From Synechocystis salina LEGE 00031 (GTDB lineage Bacteria > Cyanobacteriota > Cyanobacteriia > Cyanobacteriales > Microcystaceae): DNA of 64,000 nt. The notes below the pieces were generated by a model, which was not told the DNA's origin, did not search any database, and saw only the letters and a program-made list of their open reading frames with translations. Location: contig NZ_JADEVV010000009.1 in the NCBI RefSeq assembly GCF_015207985.1, forward strand, positions 1 to 64,000, read 5' to 3'. Both the position numbers and the translations under genes were made by a program. Shown in pieces: positions 55,137 through 64,000 of this stretch; position 1 is the stretch's first letter; each line of letters begins with the position of its first letter.

Positions 55137-57725
55137 ATGCCAGTGCCCGTCGAAACCTTGATTAATGCCGAGATCCATAAGCCCGCCCGGTATCTAGGCA
55201 ACGAATTGGGGACAGTGCATAAGGAATGGGACAGTGCCACGGTGCGCTGGGTGTTGACCTATCCTGAAGTTTACGAGCTGGGGGCTTCTAACCTGGGGCA
55301 TATTTTGCTCTACAACATCATCAATGCCCAACCCAGGCAATTGTGCGATCGCACCTATCTCCCTGCTGCCGACCTGGCAATAAAACTGAGGGAGACTAAT
55401 ACCCCTTTATTCGCTCTAGAATCCCGCCGTTATCTGCCAGAATTTGACATTTTAGGGTTTAGCCTGAGCTATGAGTTGGGGGCCACCAATATCTTAGAAA
55501 TGTTGCAATTGGCCCAAATTCCCCTCACTTGGCAAGAAAGAAAAGACGGGGATTATCCCTTGGTTTTTGCTGGGGGTCAGACTGCCACCTCCAATCCCGA
55601 ACCCTACGCCGACTTTTTCGATTTCCTGGCCCTGGGGGATGGGGAAGAATTATTGCCAGAAATTGGTTTGGTGTTCGAAGAAGGCAAACTGCAAGGACTA
55701 AGCAAGGAAGATTTATTGCTTGATTTAGCCCAAGTGCCGGGGGTTTATGTGCCCCGTTTTTATGACATGGCTGATGATGGTTCTGTGCATCCCCATCGGG
55801 AAGATGTGCCCAAACGCATTATGCGCCGGGTGGCCACCCCCATTCCCGCCTACTCCATTGGTTTAGTGCCACTTATTGAAACGGTTCACGATCGCCTAAC
55901 GGTGGAAATTCGTCGGGGTTGTACCAGGGGGTGTCGTTTTTGTCAGCCAGGGATGTTGACCCGTCCGGCCAGGGATGTGGAACCAGAAGCGGTGATTGAT
56001 GCCATTGAAACCGGCATTCGGCAAACGGGCTATAACGAATTTTCTTTGCTTTCCCTCAGTTGTTCCGATTATTTGGCCTTGCCGGCGGTGGGATTGGAAA
56101 TTAGAAATCGCCTCAAAAATGAAAACATTGCCCTCACTTTACCCAGCCAGAGGGTAGACCGCTTTGATGAAAACATCGCCAATATTCTTGGTGGTACCAG
56201 ACAGGGGAGTTTAACTTTTGCTCCGGAAGCAGGTACCCAAAGATTACGGGATGTTATTAATAAAGGCTTGACTAACGAAGAATTATTGCGGGGCATTAAA
56301 ACGGCGGTGGAACAGGGTTGGGATAAGGTCAAACTTTATTTCATGATTGGCCTGCCGGGGGAAACCGATGTGGACGTGTTGGGCATTGTGGAAACGGTGC
56401 AATGGTTGCGCCAGGAATGTCGTTTACCCCAACGTCGAACTTTAAATTTCAATCTGACCATTTCCAATTTCACCCCTAAACCCCACACCCCTTTCCAATG
56501 GCACTCTGTTTCCACCAGTGAGTTTCGCCGCAAGCAGGATTTATTGCGACAGGCTTTTAAAGGGATGAGGGGAGTGAAAGTAAACTATACCGATGTCCGC
56601 ATTTCCGCCATGGAAGATTTCGTCGGCCGGGGCGATCGCCGTTTGGGGCAAGTGGTGCGTCGGGCCTGGGAATTGGGGGCGGGCATGGATGCCTGGTGGG
56701 AAAGTTTGGACAAAGCCTATGGGGCCTGGGCCCAGGCGATCGATGAAGCGGACTTAACCTGGAAATATCGCCTCGTAGAAGATGGGGAGTGGAATATTTT
56801 CCATGGTGATACCCCCGATGAAAACGTTTATGATGCCCCCCTACCCTGGGATCACCTTGATACGGGCATTGATAAAACCTGGCTCAAAAATGACCTATTC
56901 AAGGCCCTGGAAGCGGCCACCGTCCCGGACTGTTCCTTTGATGGTTGTTCCCATTGCGGTGTTTGTGGAGTGGATTTTGGCCATAACATTATTGCCCCAG
57001 TGCCCCCCATTCCGGTTTTTGATGGGGACTTTAAACCCAACACTGACCGAGTACAGCGATTGAGGGTCTGGTTTGGTAAACAAAATTCCATGGCTTTAGT
57101 TAGTCACCTCGACTTAGTGCGACTGTTTGACCGGGCCATGCGTCGTACTGGTTTACCCATTGCCTTTACCGGGGGATTTCATCCAGGGCCCCGCATTTCC
57201 ATTGCCAATGCCTTACCGTTAGGTTCCAGCAGTAGTGGGGAAATTGTCGATTTTGACCTCGCCGAAAGACTGGATCCCCATGAATTTCGCCAACGATTAG
57301 CCGCTGTTTTACCAGCAGATTTACCCCTTTATCGGGTTTTGGAAGTGGATCTTAAGGCTCCAGGAGCAACCCAATCCTTAATCCAAGCTAGTTATCGGGT
57401 GCAACTAATAACTGAAGACCCGGTGACATTGACTCAATGGCAAGCCTGGACGGAAGAGATTCTAGTCCGAAAGGAAATCTTGTGGGAAAAAACTACCAAA
57501 CGAGGCAAAAAAGTAAACCTTAATTTACGGGAACAGTTACTTGATTTGTCTCTGCTTGAAATGACACCAGAGGGCATCACTGTGGATTACACCGGAACCT
57601 GCCGTAATGATGGCACCCAGTTGCAACCCCGCAATTTAGCCTATTTGTTTGAGCAAGTGAGTGGAGTTAATATTCAACTAGGTCAGATTCATCGCCTGGG
57701 GTTAATTGTGGACAGTGACAAGTAA
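55137..57725 (+). CDS. B12-binding radical SAM protein with C-terminal DUF2344 (TIGR03960 type)
   Basis: About 862 residues. N-terminal B12-binding-like domain (NEVYELGASNLGHILLYNI, FSLSYELGATNILEML), radical SAM core with RRGCTRGCRFCQPGML (C-x3-C-x2-C cluster), TFAPEAGTQRLRDVINKG, and C-terminal DUF2344 (VWFGKQNSMALVSHLDLVR, FTGGFHPGPRISIANAL). Families of this build are thought to modify RNA or ribosomal proteins (the N and C halves are sometimes separate genes); the substrate in cyanobacteria is not established. A GTG three codons upstream (55128) is an alternative start. A Cys-rich segment FDGCSHCGVCGVDFGHN may hold a second cluster. Confidence 0.9.
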   Translation: MPVPVETLINAEIHKPARYLGNELGTVHKEWDSATVRWVLTYPEVYELGASNLGHILLYNIINAQPRQLCDRTYLPAADLAIKLRETNTPLFALESRRYLPEFDILGFSLSYELGATNILEMLQLAQIPLTWQERKDGDYPLVFAGGQTATSNPEPYADFFDFLALGDGEELLPEIGLVFEEGKLQGLSKEDLLLDLAQVPGVYVPRFYDMADDGSVHPHREDVPKRIMRRVATPIPAYSIGLVPLIETVHDRLTVEIRRGCTRGCRFCQPGMLTRPARDVEPEAVIDAIETGIRQTGYNEFSLLSLSCSDYLALPAVGLEIRNRLKNENIALTLPSQRVDRFDENIANILGGTRQGSLTFAPEAGTQRLRDVINKGLTNEELLRGIKTAVEQGWDKVKLYFMIGLPGETDVDVLGIVETVQWLRQECRLPQRRTLNFNLTISNFTPKPHTPFQWHSVSTSEFRRKQDLLRQAFKGMRGVKVNYTDVRISAMEDFVGRGDRRLGQVVRRAWELGAGMDAWWESLDKAYGAWAQAIDEADLTWKYRLVEDGEWNIFHGDTPDENVYDAPLPWDHLDTGIDKTWLKNDLFKALEAATVPDCSFDGCSHCGVCGVDFGHNIIAPVPPIPVFDGDFKPNTDRVQRLRVWFGKQNSMALVSHLDLVRLFDRAMRRTGLPIAFTGGFHPGPRISIANALPLGSSSSGEIVDFDLAERLDPHEFRQRLAAVLPADLPLYRVLEVDLKAPGATQSLIQASYRVQLITEDPVTLTQWQAWTEEILVRKEILWEKTTKRGKKVNLNLREQLLDLSLLEMTPEGITVDYTGTCRNDGTQLQPRNLAYLFEQVSGVNIQLGQIHRLGLIVDSDK

Positions 57726-58209
57726 TTTACTATTAATTTTTCGAGGAGCATTTTAACCTTATAAATTTATTTGTTCTAAAACATATAGCCGATAAGGTAG
57801 TGGATTATTTTTGGACTCACTAAAAATAGAAATATATTTATTGATGATATTTTCTATGCCGTCTTTTAATGACTTTAATTTTTCTGGGATTAAATATTTA
57901 CACAAAGTTTTTTTTGCTCTTTAGATATTCAGTTTATTATTTTCTTTGCTTAATTCCTCAATTTTATATACAAGCAGTATCAGAAAATAACAAATAAATA
58001 AATTTTCTTTGTTGACAAAAAAATACTCAGAAAAATCTTTATGAATTGAATGAACTTCTCCGCTGCAAGCAACGGGGTATCACTGCGCTTCACTTCACAC
58101 ACTTCGTGGTTCAGTTACGCTTTACAATGCCATTCGGACATCGTTTTCATTTGTAGTTGCAGCAAGCTGCGGGGTATGTATCCCAAAAATTAAGATCAAT
58201 TCTATTGGA
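57726..58209. other. AT-rich intergenic region with two related 19-bp motifs
   Basis: 484 bp with no gene. A 19-bp motif occurs twice, at 58062-58080 and 58159-58177 (16 of 19 identical, same orientation), the second with a GCAGC-AA-GCTGC hairpin. Possibly the ends of a small degraded repeat element. The strongly AT-rich first 300 bp show nothing else. Confidence 0.4.
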
Positions 58210-59130
58210 CTAATTAATTTTGATTAATAGGGTAAAGAAAAATTGTTGGCTATTGTAGTCTGCAAAGGATGGAATATAAACTATCCGTAAATTTATTGGA
58301 CTATCAAAGTCGGTTTGCACAAACGGCAACATAAACGGAAGTACCGGACTTCCCGATAGCTCCTGGAGTTGTGTGGTATAAAGCAACCCCATGGCAGAGC
58401 CAATTTGAATCGGACTAGCAAAAATATTTCTTCTTAAACTAAGACCCGCATATGCCGACGGATAGCCGAAATCTGAATCTCTAAAAACATTAAACTCTAC
58501 ACTAACTACGGAATTTTCAACAAAAATATTTAAGAATCCGTAGCTAGGATTAATAATTTCAAAATCGTAGGCGGCCCCAATACCAAAGGGGAAGTTATTG
58601 ACATCCGGTTCTGTATAATCTACGTGCCAAGAAATAGGGGAAAGGGTCAAATATTTATCGGTTAAATGCCAAACGTTGACAGGGGAAGAAGTGTCGATGT
58701 TGGGAGAGTTAACATTCTCCTCTCCTTTTAGAAACGGTATTTGTTGGTAAGTTGGCGACGATAAGTCTAGATTTGCCCTAGGGCTAGGAACAACAACAGA
58801 GGGACCAATGGTGCTTTCATTGACTAAAATAAATTTGGTCAAAGATTCTAGGCTTGGACTTTTTATCTCGACCTTTTCAAAACTGGTTTCCAGCTCCACA
58901 ATACTTTCAGTGTATTGTAAATTATCGATGTCGGTTAAATTTTTTCTGCTACTTTGTAAATGCTCCACAGTTGAATCAATAGATAGATTATCAATCTTTT
59001 TGACTGAAGAATTGACAAAAAATACATCAGCTAGGATTTTATCTTGACCGTAAGCTAAATCAGGCTGCAATAGCAGAAAAATTAAACTAAAAAACGTATG
59101 TTTTATCACTACTTTCTTCCCATTAATCAA
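58210..59130 (-). CDS. Unknown exported protein, possible beta-barrel
   Basis: 306 residues with a signal peptide (HTFFSLIFLLLQPDLAYG-Q). The middle is a Ser/Thr-rich low-complexity region; the last 130 residues alternate hydrophobic and polar as in an outer-membrane barrel (FGIGAAYDFEIINPSYGF, YAGLSLRRNIFASPIQIG) and end in aromatic-poor LLIKIN. I do not recognise the family. Codon use is AT-rich compared with argF-purE next door, hinting at acquisition. Confidence 0.6.
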   Translation of the reverse strand: MINGKKVVIKHTFFSLIFLLLQPDLAYGQDKILADVFFVNSSVKKIDNLSIDSTVEHLQSSRKNLTDIDNLQYTESIVELETSFEKVEIKSPSLESLTKFILVNESTIGPSVVVPSPRANLDLSSPTYQQIPFLKGEENVNSPNIDTSSPVNVWHLTDKYLTLSPISWHVDYTEPDVNNFPFGIGAAYDFEIINPSYGFLNIFVENSVVSVEFNVFRDSDFGYPSAYAGLSLRRNIFASPIQIGSAMGLLYTTQLQELSGSPVLPFMLPFVQTDFDSPINLRIVYIPSFADYNSQQFFFTLLIKIN

Positions 59131-59412
59131 AAATATTATTTCTCTGTGGGTTTAATTTAATTGAAGGCACCCCCATGCACCGTTAAAGATGTGAAGGTCC
59201 GGGGATCAAGATGCAAACTATTTAATTTTGTTGCTGGTGACTAGTTGGTAACCTGTTTTTGGTCAGCGCCAAATACCCTATAGCAATCCTCGATGAAATC
59301 TGAAAACTCAATGCTTACTTGACAGATGACTGACCTCCATATTTTTTCAAAGATCACCCAGAATTGCCAGAATCACGGGCAATTAAGTTAGTTACTGTTC
59401 ATTTGTTAAATA

Positions 59413-60099
59413 CTAGACTAGACGACCAATATCTTCGTTGGAACCGAGGAGGACTAGAATCATCCCCCGTTGCAATCGTTCCTGGGGAGGGGGGTTGATT
59501 TTAAATTTTTCTTCATAGCCCACTGCCAAAACGCTGACCCCATGGTTTTTCCGCAGTTGCAGTTCGGCCAAAGTTTTATCACAAAATTCTTCAGGAACTA
59601 GAATTTCGACAATGCTGTTGTTGGGATCTAATTTGAAGCGGTCAACGATCGCCGGAGTGGTCAAAGTATAGGCTAAGTCCTGGCCGGCCTTATGCTCTGG
59701 AAAGATAATTAAATCTACGCCTAGGCGCTTAAGAATTTTTTCGTGGGTCTCGGAAGAAACCTTAGCTACGACAGATTTTACGCCCCCTTCCTTGAGATTA
59801 AGACAGGTAATGATGCTTTCTTTGAGGTAATTACCGATCGCCACAATCACCGTTTCAATTTCAAAAATGCCGGCCTCCCGCAGGGCTGTGTCATCGGTGG
59901 AATCGAGACTAATGGCGTTGCCCACCACCCGATCAGCCAACACTTCCGCCACCAATTTGGGGTCCTGGTCAATGCCCAACACCTCATAGCCATTGACGTG
60001 GAGGGTTTCACACACGGCCCGACCAAACCGACCCAGGCCGATCACCGCAAATTGCCGTTTTTCCTGGCGAATTAAACTGAGAAAATGACTAGTTTTCAT
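59413..60099 (-). CDS. ktrA: KtrA-type K+ uptake regulatory subunit
   Basis: 228 residues: RCK N domain with Rossmann FAVIGLGRFGRAVCETL, acid EVLGIDQDP (NAD/ATP binding), VSSETHEKILKRLG, and an RCK C domain (VEILVPEEFCDKTLAEL). It gates the KtrB K+ channel, needed in osmotic stress. By memory sll0493 of PCC 6803, whose KtrB/KtrE partners are elsewhere. Divergent neighbour: none nearby. It lies 25 nt after the argF end on the same strand. Confidence 0.93.
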   Translation of the reverse strand: MKTSHFLSLIRQEKRQFAVIGLGRFGRAVCETLHVNGYEVLGIDQDPKLVAEVLADRVVGNAISLDSTDDTALREAGIFEIETVIVAIGNYLKESIITCLNLKEGGVKSVVAKVSSETHEKILKRLGVDLIIFPEHKAGQDLAYTLTTPAIVDRFKLDPNNSIVEILVPEEFCDKTLAELQLRKNHGVSVLAVGYEEKFKINPPPQERLQRGMILVLLGSNEDIGRLV

Positions 60100-60124
60100 T
60101 AATTTTGTTCTAAATTGAGCGGCA

Positions 60125-61051
60125 TTATACCAAACCCAACAGGGCCACCATGAGGGCTTTTTGGGCGTGCATCCGGTTTTCTGCTTGGTCCCACAGTCGA
60201 GATTGGGGTCCTTCCATCACAGCATCAGTAATTTCTTCCCCCCGGTGGGCCGGCAAACAGTGGAGCACAATGGCTTCGGGATCAGCCAGGGCAAGGAGTT
60301 CCTGGTTAATTTGGTAGGGCTGGAAAATGGGAATGCGGCTGTCGGCCAAATCTTCCTGACCCATGCTGGCCCAGACGTCGGTGTAGAGAATATGACTTCC
60401 CTGGGCGGCGGCTTTGGGATCGTCGGTTAGTTCCACTTTGCCTCCTGGGGCGGCAATTTGTTGGGCTTGTTGGATAATTTCCGCCAAGGGTTCATAGTTT
60501 TTGGGGGTAGCTACCCGCACTGTCATTCCCATCATCACCCCCCCCAGAATCAGGGAATGGGCTACATTGTTGCCATCCCCCAGGTAGGTCACTGTTAGGC
60601 CAGCCAACTTACCAAAGCATTCTTTGATAGTTTGCAGATCGGCCAAAATTTGACAGGGATGTTCTAGATCACTCAAAGCATTGATGATGGGCATTTTGGC
60701 ATGGTCGGCAAAGGTTTGTAGATCTGTTTGTTTGAAGGTCCGCACCGCCAGGATATCAATGTAGCGGTCTAATACCCTTGCCGTATCCTGAATCGGTTCC
60801 CCTCGGCCCACTTGGGTCACGCTGGGGTTTAAATCCAATACTTGCCCTCCCAGTTGGTACATAGCAGCCGTGAAGGAAACCCTGGTGCGGGTGGAGGCTT
60901 TGTAGAACAGTAAACCAAGGATTTTCTGACAGTGGGGCTTGAGCACACCGGACTTAAGATCCGCCGCCAACTGCAAGAGTGATTTCATTTCCTCGATGGT
61001 CAAATCGGCGATCGCCAATAGATCTCTGCCTGCCAACGCCTTAATGCCCAT
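60125..61051 (-). CDS. argF: Ornithine carbamoyltransferase
   Basis: 308 residues. Carbamoyl-phosphate site KASTRTRVSF (STRTR at 53-57), HPCQILADL, and ornithine site VLHCLPAHRGEEI near the end. It makes citrulline in arginine synthesis. By memory sll0902. The purE gene lies upstream on the same strand (about 120 nt), ktrA downstream. Confidence 0.97.
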   Translation of the reverse strand: MGIKALAGRDLLAIADLTIEEMKSLLQLAADLKSGVLKPHCQKILGLLFYKASTRTRVSFTAAMYQLGGQVLDLNPSVTQVGRGEPIQDTARVLDRYIDILAVRTFKQTDLQTFADHAKMPIINALSDLEHPCQILADLQTIKECFGKLAGLTVTYLGDGNNVAHSLILGGVMMGMTVRVATPKNYEPLAEIIQQAQQIAAPGGKVELTDDPKAAAQGSHILYTDVWASMGQEDLADSRIPIFQPYQINQELLALADPEAIVLHCLPAHRGEEITDAVMEGPQSRLWDQAENRMHAQKALMVALLGLV

Positions 61052-61172
61052 AGCCCTGATCCCTGGTTCCCCAATGTGGTGGTCAAATTAACATCGAAAT
61101 GATCGACTTAATTAAGCATTATTTTGCCATACTCCGCTGTTGACCCTTGGTAGATCGCCATGATGTCAGGGA

Positions 61173-61703
61173 TTAGTGATTTTGCTTTTCCAGATAGGCC
61201 CGATAGCCCAGTTGCTCCAGTTGGGTTTGCTTATCTAAGACCATGGTTTCTAAACTTTGACGATATTCTTGTACTTTTTCCAACAACACGGGATTATGGC
61301 TGGCGAGAATTTGCACCGCTAACAGCCCGGCATTTTGGGCATTGCCGATCGCCACGGTGGCCACGGGAATCCCCCCCGGCATTTGCACAATGGAATAGAG
61401 GGAATCCACTCCCTGTAGGGTTTTAGTCTGCACTGGCACACCTACCACTGGCAAAGGCGTGAGGGCCGCCACCATACCCGGTAGATGGGCTGCTCCCCCC
61501 GCCCCGGCAATAATTACTTTCAAGCCCCGTTGATGGGCAGTTTTGGCATACTCCACCATTTTTTCTGGGGTACGATGGGCAGAAACAATGGCCACTTCCG
61601 TGGGTATGGCAAATTGTTCACAAATGGCGATCGCCGCTGCCATGGTGGGGAGATCGGAATCGCTTCCCATGATGATACCGACCAGGGGAGAGGGGGAAGT
61701 CAT
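61173..61703 (-). CDS. purE: N5-carboxyaminoimidazole ribonucleotide mutase
   Basis: 176 residues, class I Pur[27 protein letters not shown] and [24 protein letters not shown]. It converts N5-CAIR to CAIR in purine synthesis. By memory sll0901. Upstream of argF; shares a divergent 100-bp promoter region with ssb. Confidence 0.96.
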   Translation of the reverse strand: MTSPSPLVGIIMGSDSDLPTMAAAIAICEQFAIPTEVAIVSAHRTPEKMVEYAKTAHQRGLKVIIAGAGGAAHLPGMVAALTPLPVVGVPVQTKTLQGVDSLYSIVQMPGGIPVATVAIGNAQNAGLLAVQILASHNPVLLEKVQEYRQSLETMVLDKQTQLEQLGYRAYLEKQNH

Positions 61704-61803
61704 AAATTAAATTGAGATGACGAAGATGGAGGTTTGACTTTAAACTGAGGCTAACCGCTAATAGCGTATCGGAAAATCTTCAAGATCCCAAGGAAAGATT
61801 TTT

Positions 61804-62169
61804 ATGTCAGTGAACAGCATCCATCTGGTGGGAAGGGCCGGCCGTGACCCTGAAGTTAAATATTTTGAGTCCGGTAATGTAGTCTGCAACTTCACCCTGG
61901 CGGTAAATCGACGCACAAGCAAAAAGGATGAACCCCCCGATTGGTTTGACCTCGAAATTTGGGGTAAAACTGCTGAAATAGCCGGTAACTACGTCAAAAA
62001 GGGCAGTTTGATTGGTATCCAAGGATCATTAAAATTTGACCATTGGGAAGATCGGAACTCCGGTACCCCCCGTTCCAAACCGGTAATCCGGGTCAATAAT
62101 TTGGATTTACTAGGCTCCAAGCGGGACAACGCTGAAGCCACCATGAATAATTACCCCGACGAGTTCTAG
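61804..62169 (+). CDS. ssb: Single-stranded DNA-binding protein
   Basis: 121 residues. OB fold: VNSIHLVGRAGRDPEVKYF, NFTLAVNRRTSK, WFDLEIWGKTAEIAGNYV, GSLIGIQGSLKFD; ends in an acidic NNYPDEF tail that replaces the usual DDDIPF contact tail. It coats single strands in replication and repair. The first gene of ssb - small CxxC protein - UbiA - psbD2, an order I recognise from PCC 6803 (slr0925-0927). Confidence 0.93.
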   Translation: MSVNSIHLVGRAGRDPEVKYFESGNVVCNFTLAVNRRTSKKDEPPDWFDLEIWGKTAEIAGNYVKKGSLIGIQGSLKFDHWEDRNSGTPRSKPVIRVNNLDLLGSKRDNAEATMNNYPDEF

Positions 62170-62256
62170 TCATCGGACCCATTAACCCCATTGGTAAACT
62201 GCGGCGATCGCCATTGCCAGACGAGCTTTTGCATCCCTTACCCATGCCAGAAACCC

Positions 62257-62490
62257 ATGGAAGTCTTTGACCCCACTCCTCCCCCTTGGGTTGAGGATAC
62301 TGTTCATGCCAGGGGTTTTTGTTGTCCCCAATGTCAGGCTGGCCCCCGCCAGGCCCTCAGGGCATGGATCAATCGGCGATCGCCAGTGTTGGGGGATGAT
62401 CGACGGCGCAAATGGCAGGAATTTTACCAGTGTGAATGTGGTCAGGGTTGGTGGGCCTGGAGCAGTGACCGTCCCCCTTCCCCCCAATAG
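62257..62490 (+). CDS. Small CxxC protein of cyanobacteria
   Basis: 77 residues from the ATG at 62257. Four Cys in two pairs (GFCCPQCQ and YQCECGQGWW) suggest a zinc ribbon. Motifs AWINRRSPVLGDDRRRKWQEFYQC and WAWSSDRPP look conserved in cyanobacteria as far as I remember; function unknown. It overlaps none of the ubiA coding region if ubiA begins at 62507, and precedes it by 16 nt. Confidence 0.7.
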   Translation: MEVFDPTPPPWVEDTVHARGFCCPQCQAGPRQALRAWINRRSPVLGDDRRRKWQEFYQCECGQGWWAWSSDRPPSPQ

Positions 62491-62506
62491 TCCTTTAATC
62501 TTTTCT

Positions 62507-63385
62507 ATGGTTGCCCAAACCCCATCTTCCCAGCCCCTTTGGTTAACAATCATTTACCTGTTGCGCTGGCACAAACCCGCTGGCCGACTGATTTTAATGA
62601 TTCCAGCCCTGTGGGCAGTGTGTTTAGCGGCCCAAGGTCTGCCGCCCCTACCTTTGTTGGGTGTCATCGCCTTGGGAACCCTGGCCACCAGTGGTTTAGG
62701 CTGTGTGGTCAATGACCTGTGGGACCGGGACATTGACCCCCAGGTGGAACGCACCAAGCAACGCCCGTTAGCGGCCCGCACCCTCTCCGTACAGGTGGGC
62801 ATTGGGGTGGGATTAGTGGCCTTGCTGTGTGCGGCAGGACTAGCTTTTTACCTCACTCCCCTCAGTTTTTGGCTCTGTGTGGCGGCGGTGCCGGTCATTC
62901 TTGCTTACCCGGGTGCGAAAAGAGTTTTCCCGGTGCCCCAGTTAGTGCTGTCCATCGCTTGGGGCTTTGCTGTACTGATTAGTTGGAGTGCGGTCACAGG
63001 GGATTTGACCAATGCCACCTGGGTACTCTGGGGGGCCACCGTGTTTTGGACCCTCGGTTTTGACACCGTTTACGCCATGGCAGATCGGGAAGATGATCGC
63101 CGCATTGGCGTTAATTCCAGTGCCCTCTTTTTTGGTCAGTACGTCGGAGAAGCGGTGGGGATATTTTTTGCCCTCACCATTGGCTGTCTATTTTATTTGG
63201 GCATGATTCTAATGCTCAATCCCCTCTATTGGCTCAGTTTGGCGATCGCCATTGTGGGTTGGGTAATCCAATACATCCAACTCAGTGCCCCCACGCCGGA
63301 ACCAAAACTATACGGTCAAATTTTTGGACAAAACGTCATCATTGGCTTTGTGTTACTAGCTGGAATGTTATTGGGCTGGCTTTGA
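62507..63385 (+). CDS. UbiA-family 4-hydroxybenzoate solanesyltransferase (plastoquinone synthesis)
   Basis: 292 residues from the ATG at 62507, the PCC 6803 slr0926 length by memory; the long in-frame N-terminal extension overlapping the small CxxC gene is rejected. About eight to nine helices and the two Asp motifs: GCVVNDLWDRDIDPQVERTK and FDTVYAMADREDDRRIG, which bind prenyl diphosphate through Mg. It attaches the solanesyl tail to 4-hydroxybenzoate, the first membrane step to plastoquinone, and so serves photosystem II, whose D2 gene follows. Confidence 0.92.
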   Translation: MVAQTPSSQPLWLTIIYLLRWHKPAGRLILMIPALWAVCLAAQGLPPLPLLGVIALGTLATSGLGCVVNDLWDRDIDPQVERTKQRPLAARTLSVQVGIGVGLVALLCAAGLAFYLTPLSFWLCVAAVPVILAYPGAKRVFPVPQLVLSIAWGFAVLISWSAVTGDLTNATWVLWGATVFWTLGFDTVYAMADREDDRRIGVNSSALFFGQYVGEAVGIFFALTIGCLFYLGMILMLNPLYWLSLAIAIVGWVIQYIQLSAPTPEPKLYGQIFGQNVIIGFVLLAGMLLGWL

Positions 63386-63436
63386 CCTGTAACTATGCGC
63401 CAATCCCTTTCCCACTGGCAGATTCCTCAAATTTGC

Positions 63437-63454
63437 TTTACAATGGGAAACATT
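63437..63454 (+). promoter_or_regulatory. Possible HLR1 (RpaB) site upstream of psbD
   Basis: TTTACAAT-GG-GAAACATT, compared with the HLR1 consensus of two (G/T)TTACA(T/A)(T/A) units separated by two bases: the first unit fits fully, the second has two mismatches. It lies 121-138 nt before the psbD ATG, in a region of 189 bp. Confidence 0.45.
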
Positions 63455-63574
63455 AAGAAAAATTAAGATTTCCCGGTTCTTTCTCATTTTTGCTCCCAAC
63501 GACGGGCAAAACCATGGGTCGGAGATCGGGAGAGAAAATTTTCCTTCGTAATTATTATTTGGAGATTTTGCGCC

Positions 63575-64000
63575 ATGACCATTGCAGTCGGACGCGCCCC
63601 AGTCGAAAGAGGATGGTTTGATGTCCTCGACGATTGGCTAAAGCGTGATCGTTTCGTATTTATTGGTTGGTCTGGTTTACTGCTCTTCCCCTGTGCCTTC
63701 ATGGCCCTGGGGGGATGGCTAACCGGCACCACCTTCGTTACTTCCTGGTACACTCACGGTCTAGCCAGTTCCTATCTAGAAGGAGCTAACTTCCTGACCG
63801 TGGCGGTATCTTCCCCCGCCGATGCCTTCGGCCATTCCCTCCTGTTCCTCTGGGGGCCTGAAGCCCAAGGTAACCTGACCCGCTGGTTCCAAATTGGTGG
63901 TTTGTGGCCCTTCGTTGCCCTCCACGGTGCCTTCGGTCTGATTGGCTTTATGCTGCGTCAGTTCGAAATTTCCCGTCTGGTGGGTATTCGTCCCTACAAC
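63575..64000 (+). CDS. psbD: Photosystem II D2 protein, 5' part (runs off the right edge)
   Basis: 142 codons are in the window of about 352. [20 protein letters not shown] and [14 protein letters not shown] begin the D2 reaction-centre subunit; the first helix ([19 protein letters not shown]) and the start of the second are seen. With ssb and UbiA upstream and not followed at once by psbC in this view, this corresponds to the single-gene copy psbD2 (slr0927) of PCC 6803 rather than the psbDC operon copy. D2 binds chlorophyll, pheophytin and Q_A. GGAG (63561-63564) is the ribosome site. Confidence 0.95.
   Translation, partial: MTIAVGRAPVERGWFDVLDDWLKRDRFVFIGWSGLLLFPCAFMALGGWLTGTTFVTSWYTHGLASSYLEGANFLTVAVSSPADAFGHSLLFLWGPEAQGNLTRWFQIGGLWPFVALHGAFGLIGFMLRQFEISRLVGIRPYN

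Noticed and set aside
62267-62506. Long N-terminal extension of the UbiA reading frame
   Set aside because: It overlaps the small CxxC gene in another frame and encodes non-conserved, non-hydrophobic residues; the ATG at 62507 gives the expected 292-residue protein.

Overview
The window is cyanobacterial chromosome, almost certainly a Synechocystis close to sp. PCC 6803. The evidence is the dense scatter of the HIP1 octamer (GCGATCGC) inside genes, a photosystem II D2 gene at the right edge, a cyanobacterial cytochrome oxidase operon, cyanobacteria-only families (DUF3155, GuaB3, a small CxxC protein beside the UbiA enzyme) and several gene blocks whose order I recognise from PCC 6803 (drgA-aspS-slr1721-guaB3; gltS/leuS; the sll1077-sll1082 guanidine operon; ctaCDE-trx; ssb-ubiA-psbD2). 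I cannot name the strain from sequence alone. No rRNA, tRNA, CRISPR array or prophage was seen.

Layout. 0-4 kb: tail of an IS630-type transposase, the ClpB disaggregase, and a HicA/HicB pair. 4-9.7 kb: pyrH-frr, an amino-acid ABC permease (natC), two exported proteins and a trans-acting enoyl-reductase-like protein. 9.7-15.7 kb: a run of minus-strand exported or membrane genes, some decayed: a DUF1254 protein, a frameshifted K+ channel, a 17-residue-repeat protein next to a DUF2092 protein, a pilin-like protein, an outer-membrane-protein remnant and a sugar-type ABC permease. 15.8-31.5 kb: housekeeping (guaB3, aspS, drgA, comB-like, fabZ, larE-like, a histidine kinase, gltS, leuS).

31.5-41.1 kb is the accessory part. 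A small membrane-protein gene after leuS has a second copy of its last 151 bp at 40956-41106 (8 mismatches, mostly synonymous, no indels). The 9.4 kb between the copies holds an AddB-like nuclease, an antitoxin/PIN-toxin module, an AddA-like helicase-nuclease, a DUF4926/DUF6883 pair whose second gene is split by a 167-bp MITE with perfect 14-bp inverted ends and a 5-bp target duplication, an unknown 249-residue protein, and a deletion scar in which the start of sbcD is joined to the end of sbcC. The region looks like a DNA-end-processing or defence island acquired by recombination.

41.1-48.5 kb: two tandem GAF proteins (one with GGDEF), then a guanidine-I (ykkC) riboswitch in front of a guanidine hydrolase, HypA/HypB-type nickel chaperones and an ABC transporter: a guanidine uptake and breakdown operon. 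48.5-53.7 kb: a DegT-type aminotransferase, thioredoxin and the aa3-type oxidase operon ctaC-ctaD-ctaE, all on the minus strand. 53.7-55.1 kb: an IS256 transposase remnant and a MntA/HepT module. 55.1-64 kb: a large B12-binding radical SAM protein, an unknown exported protein, ktrA, argF, purE, ssb, a small cysteine protein, a UbiA prenyltransferase and the start of psbD.
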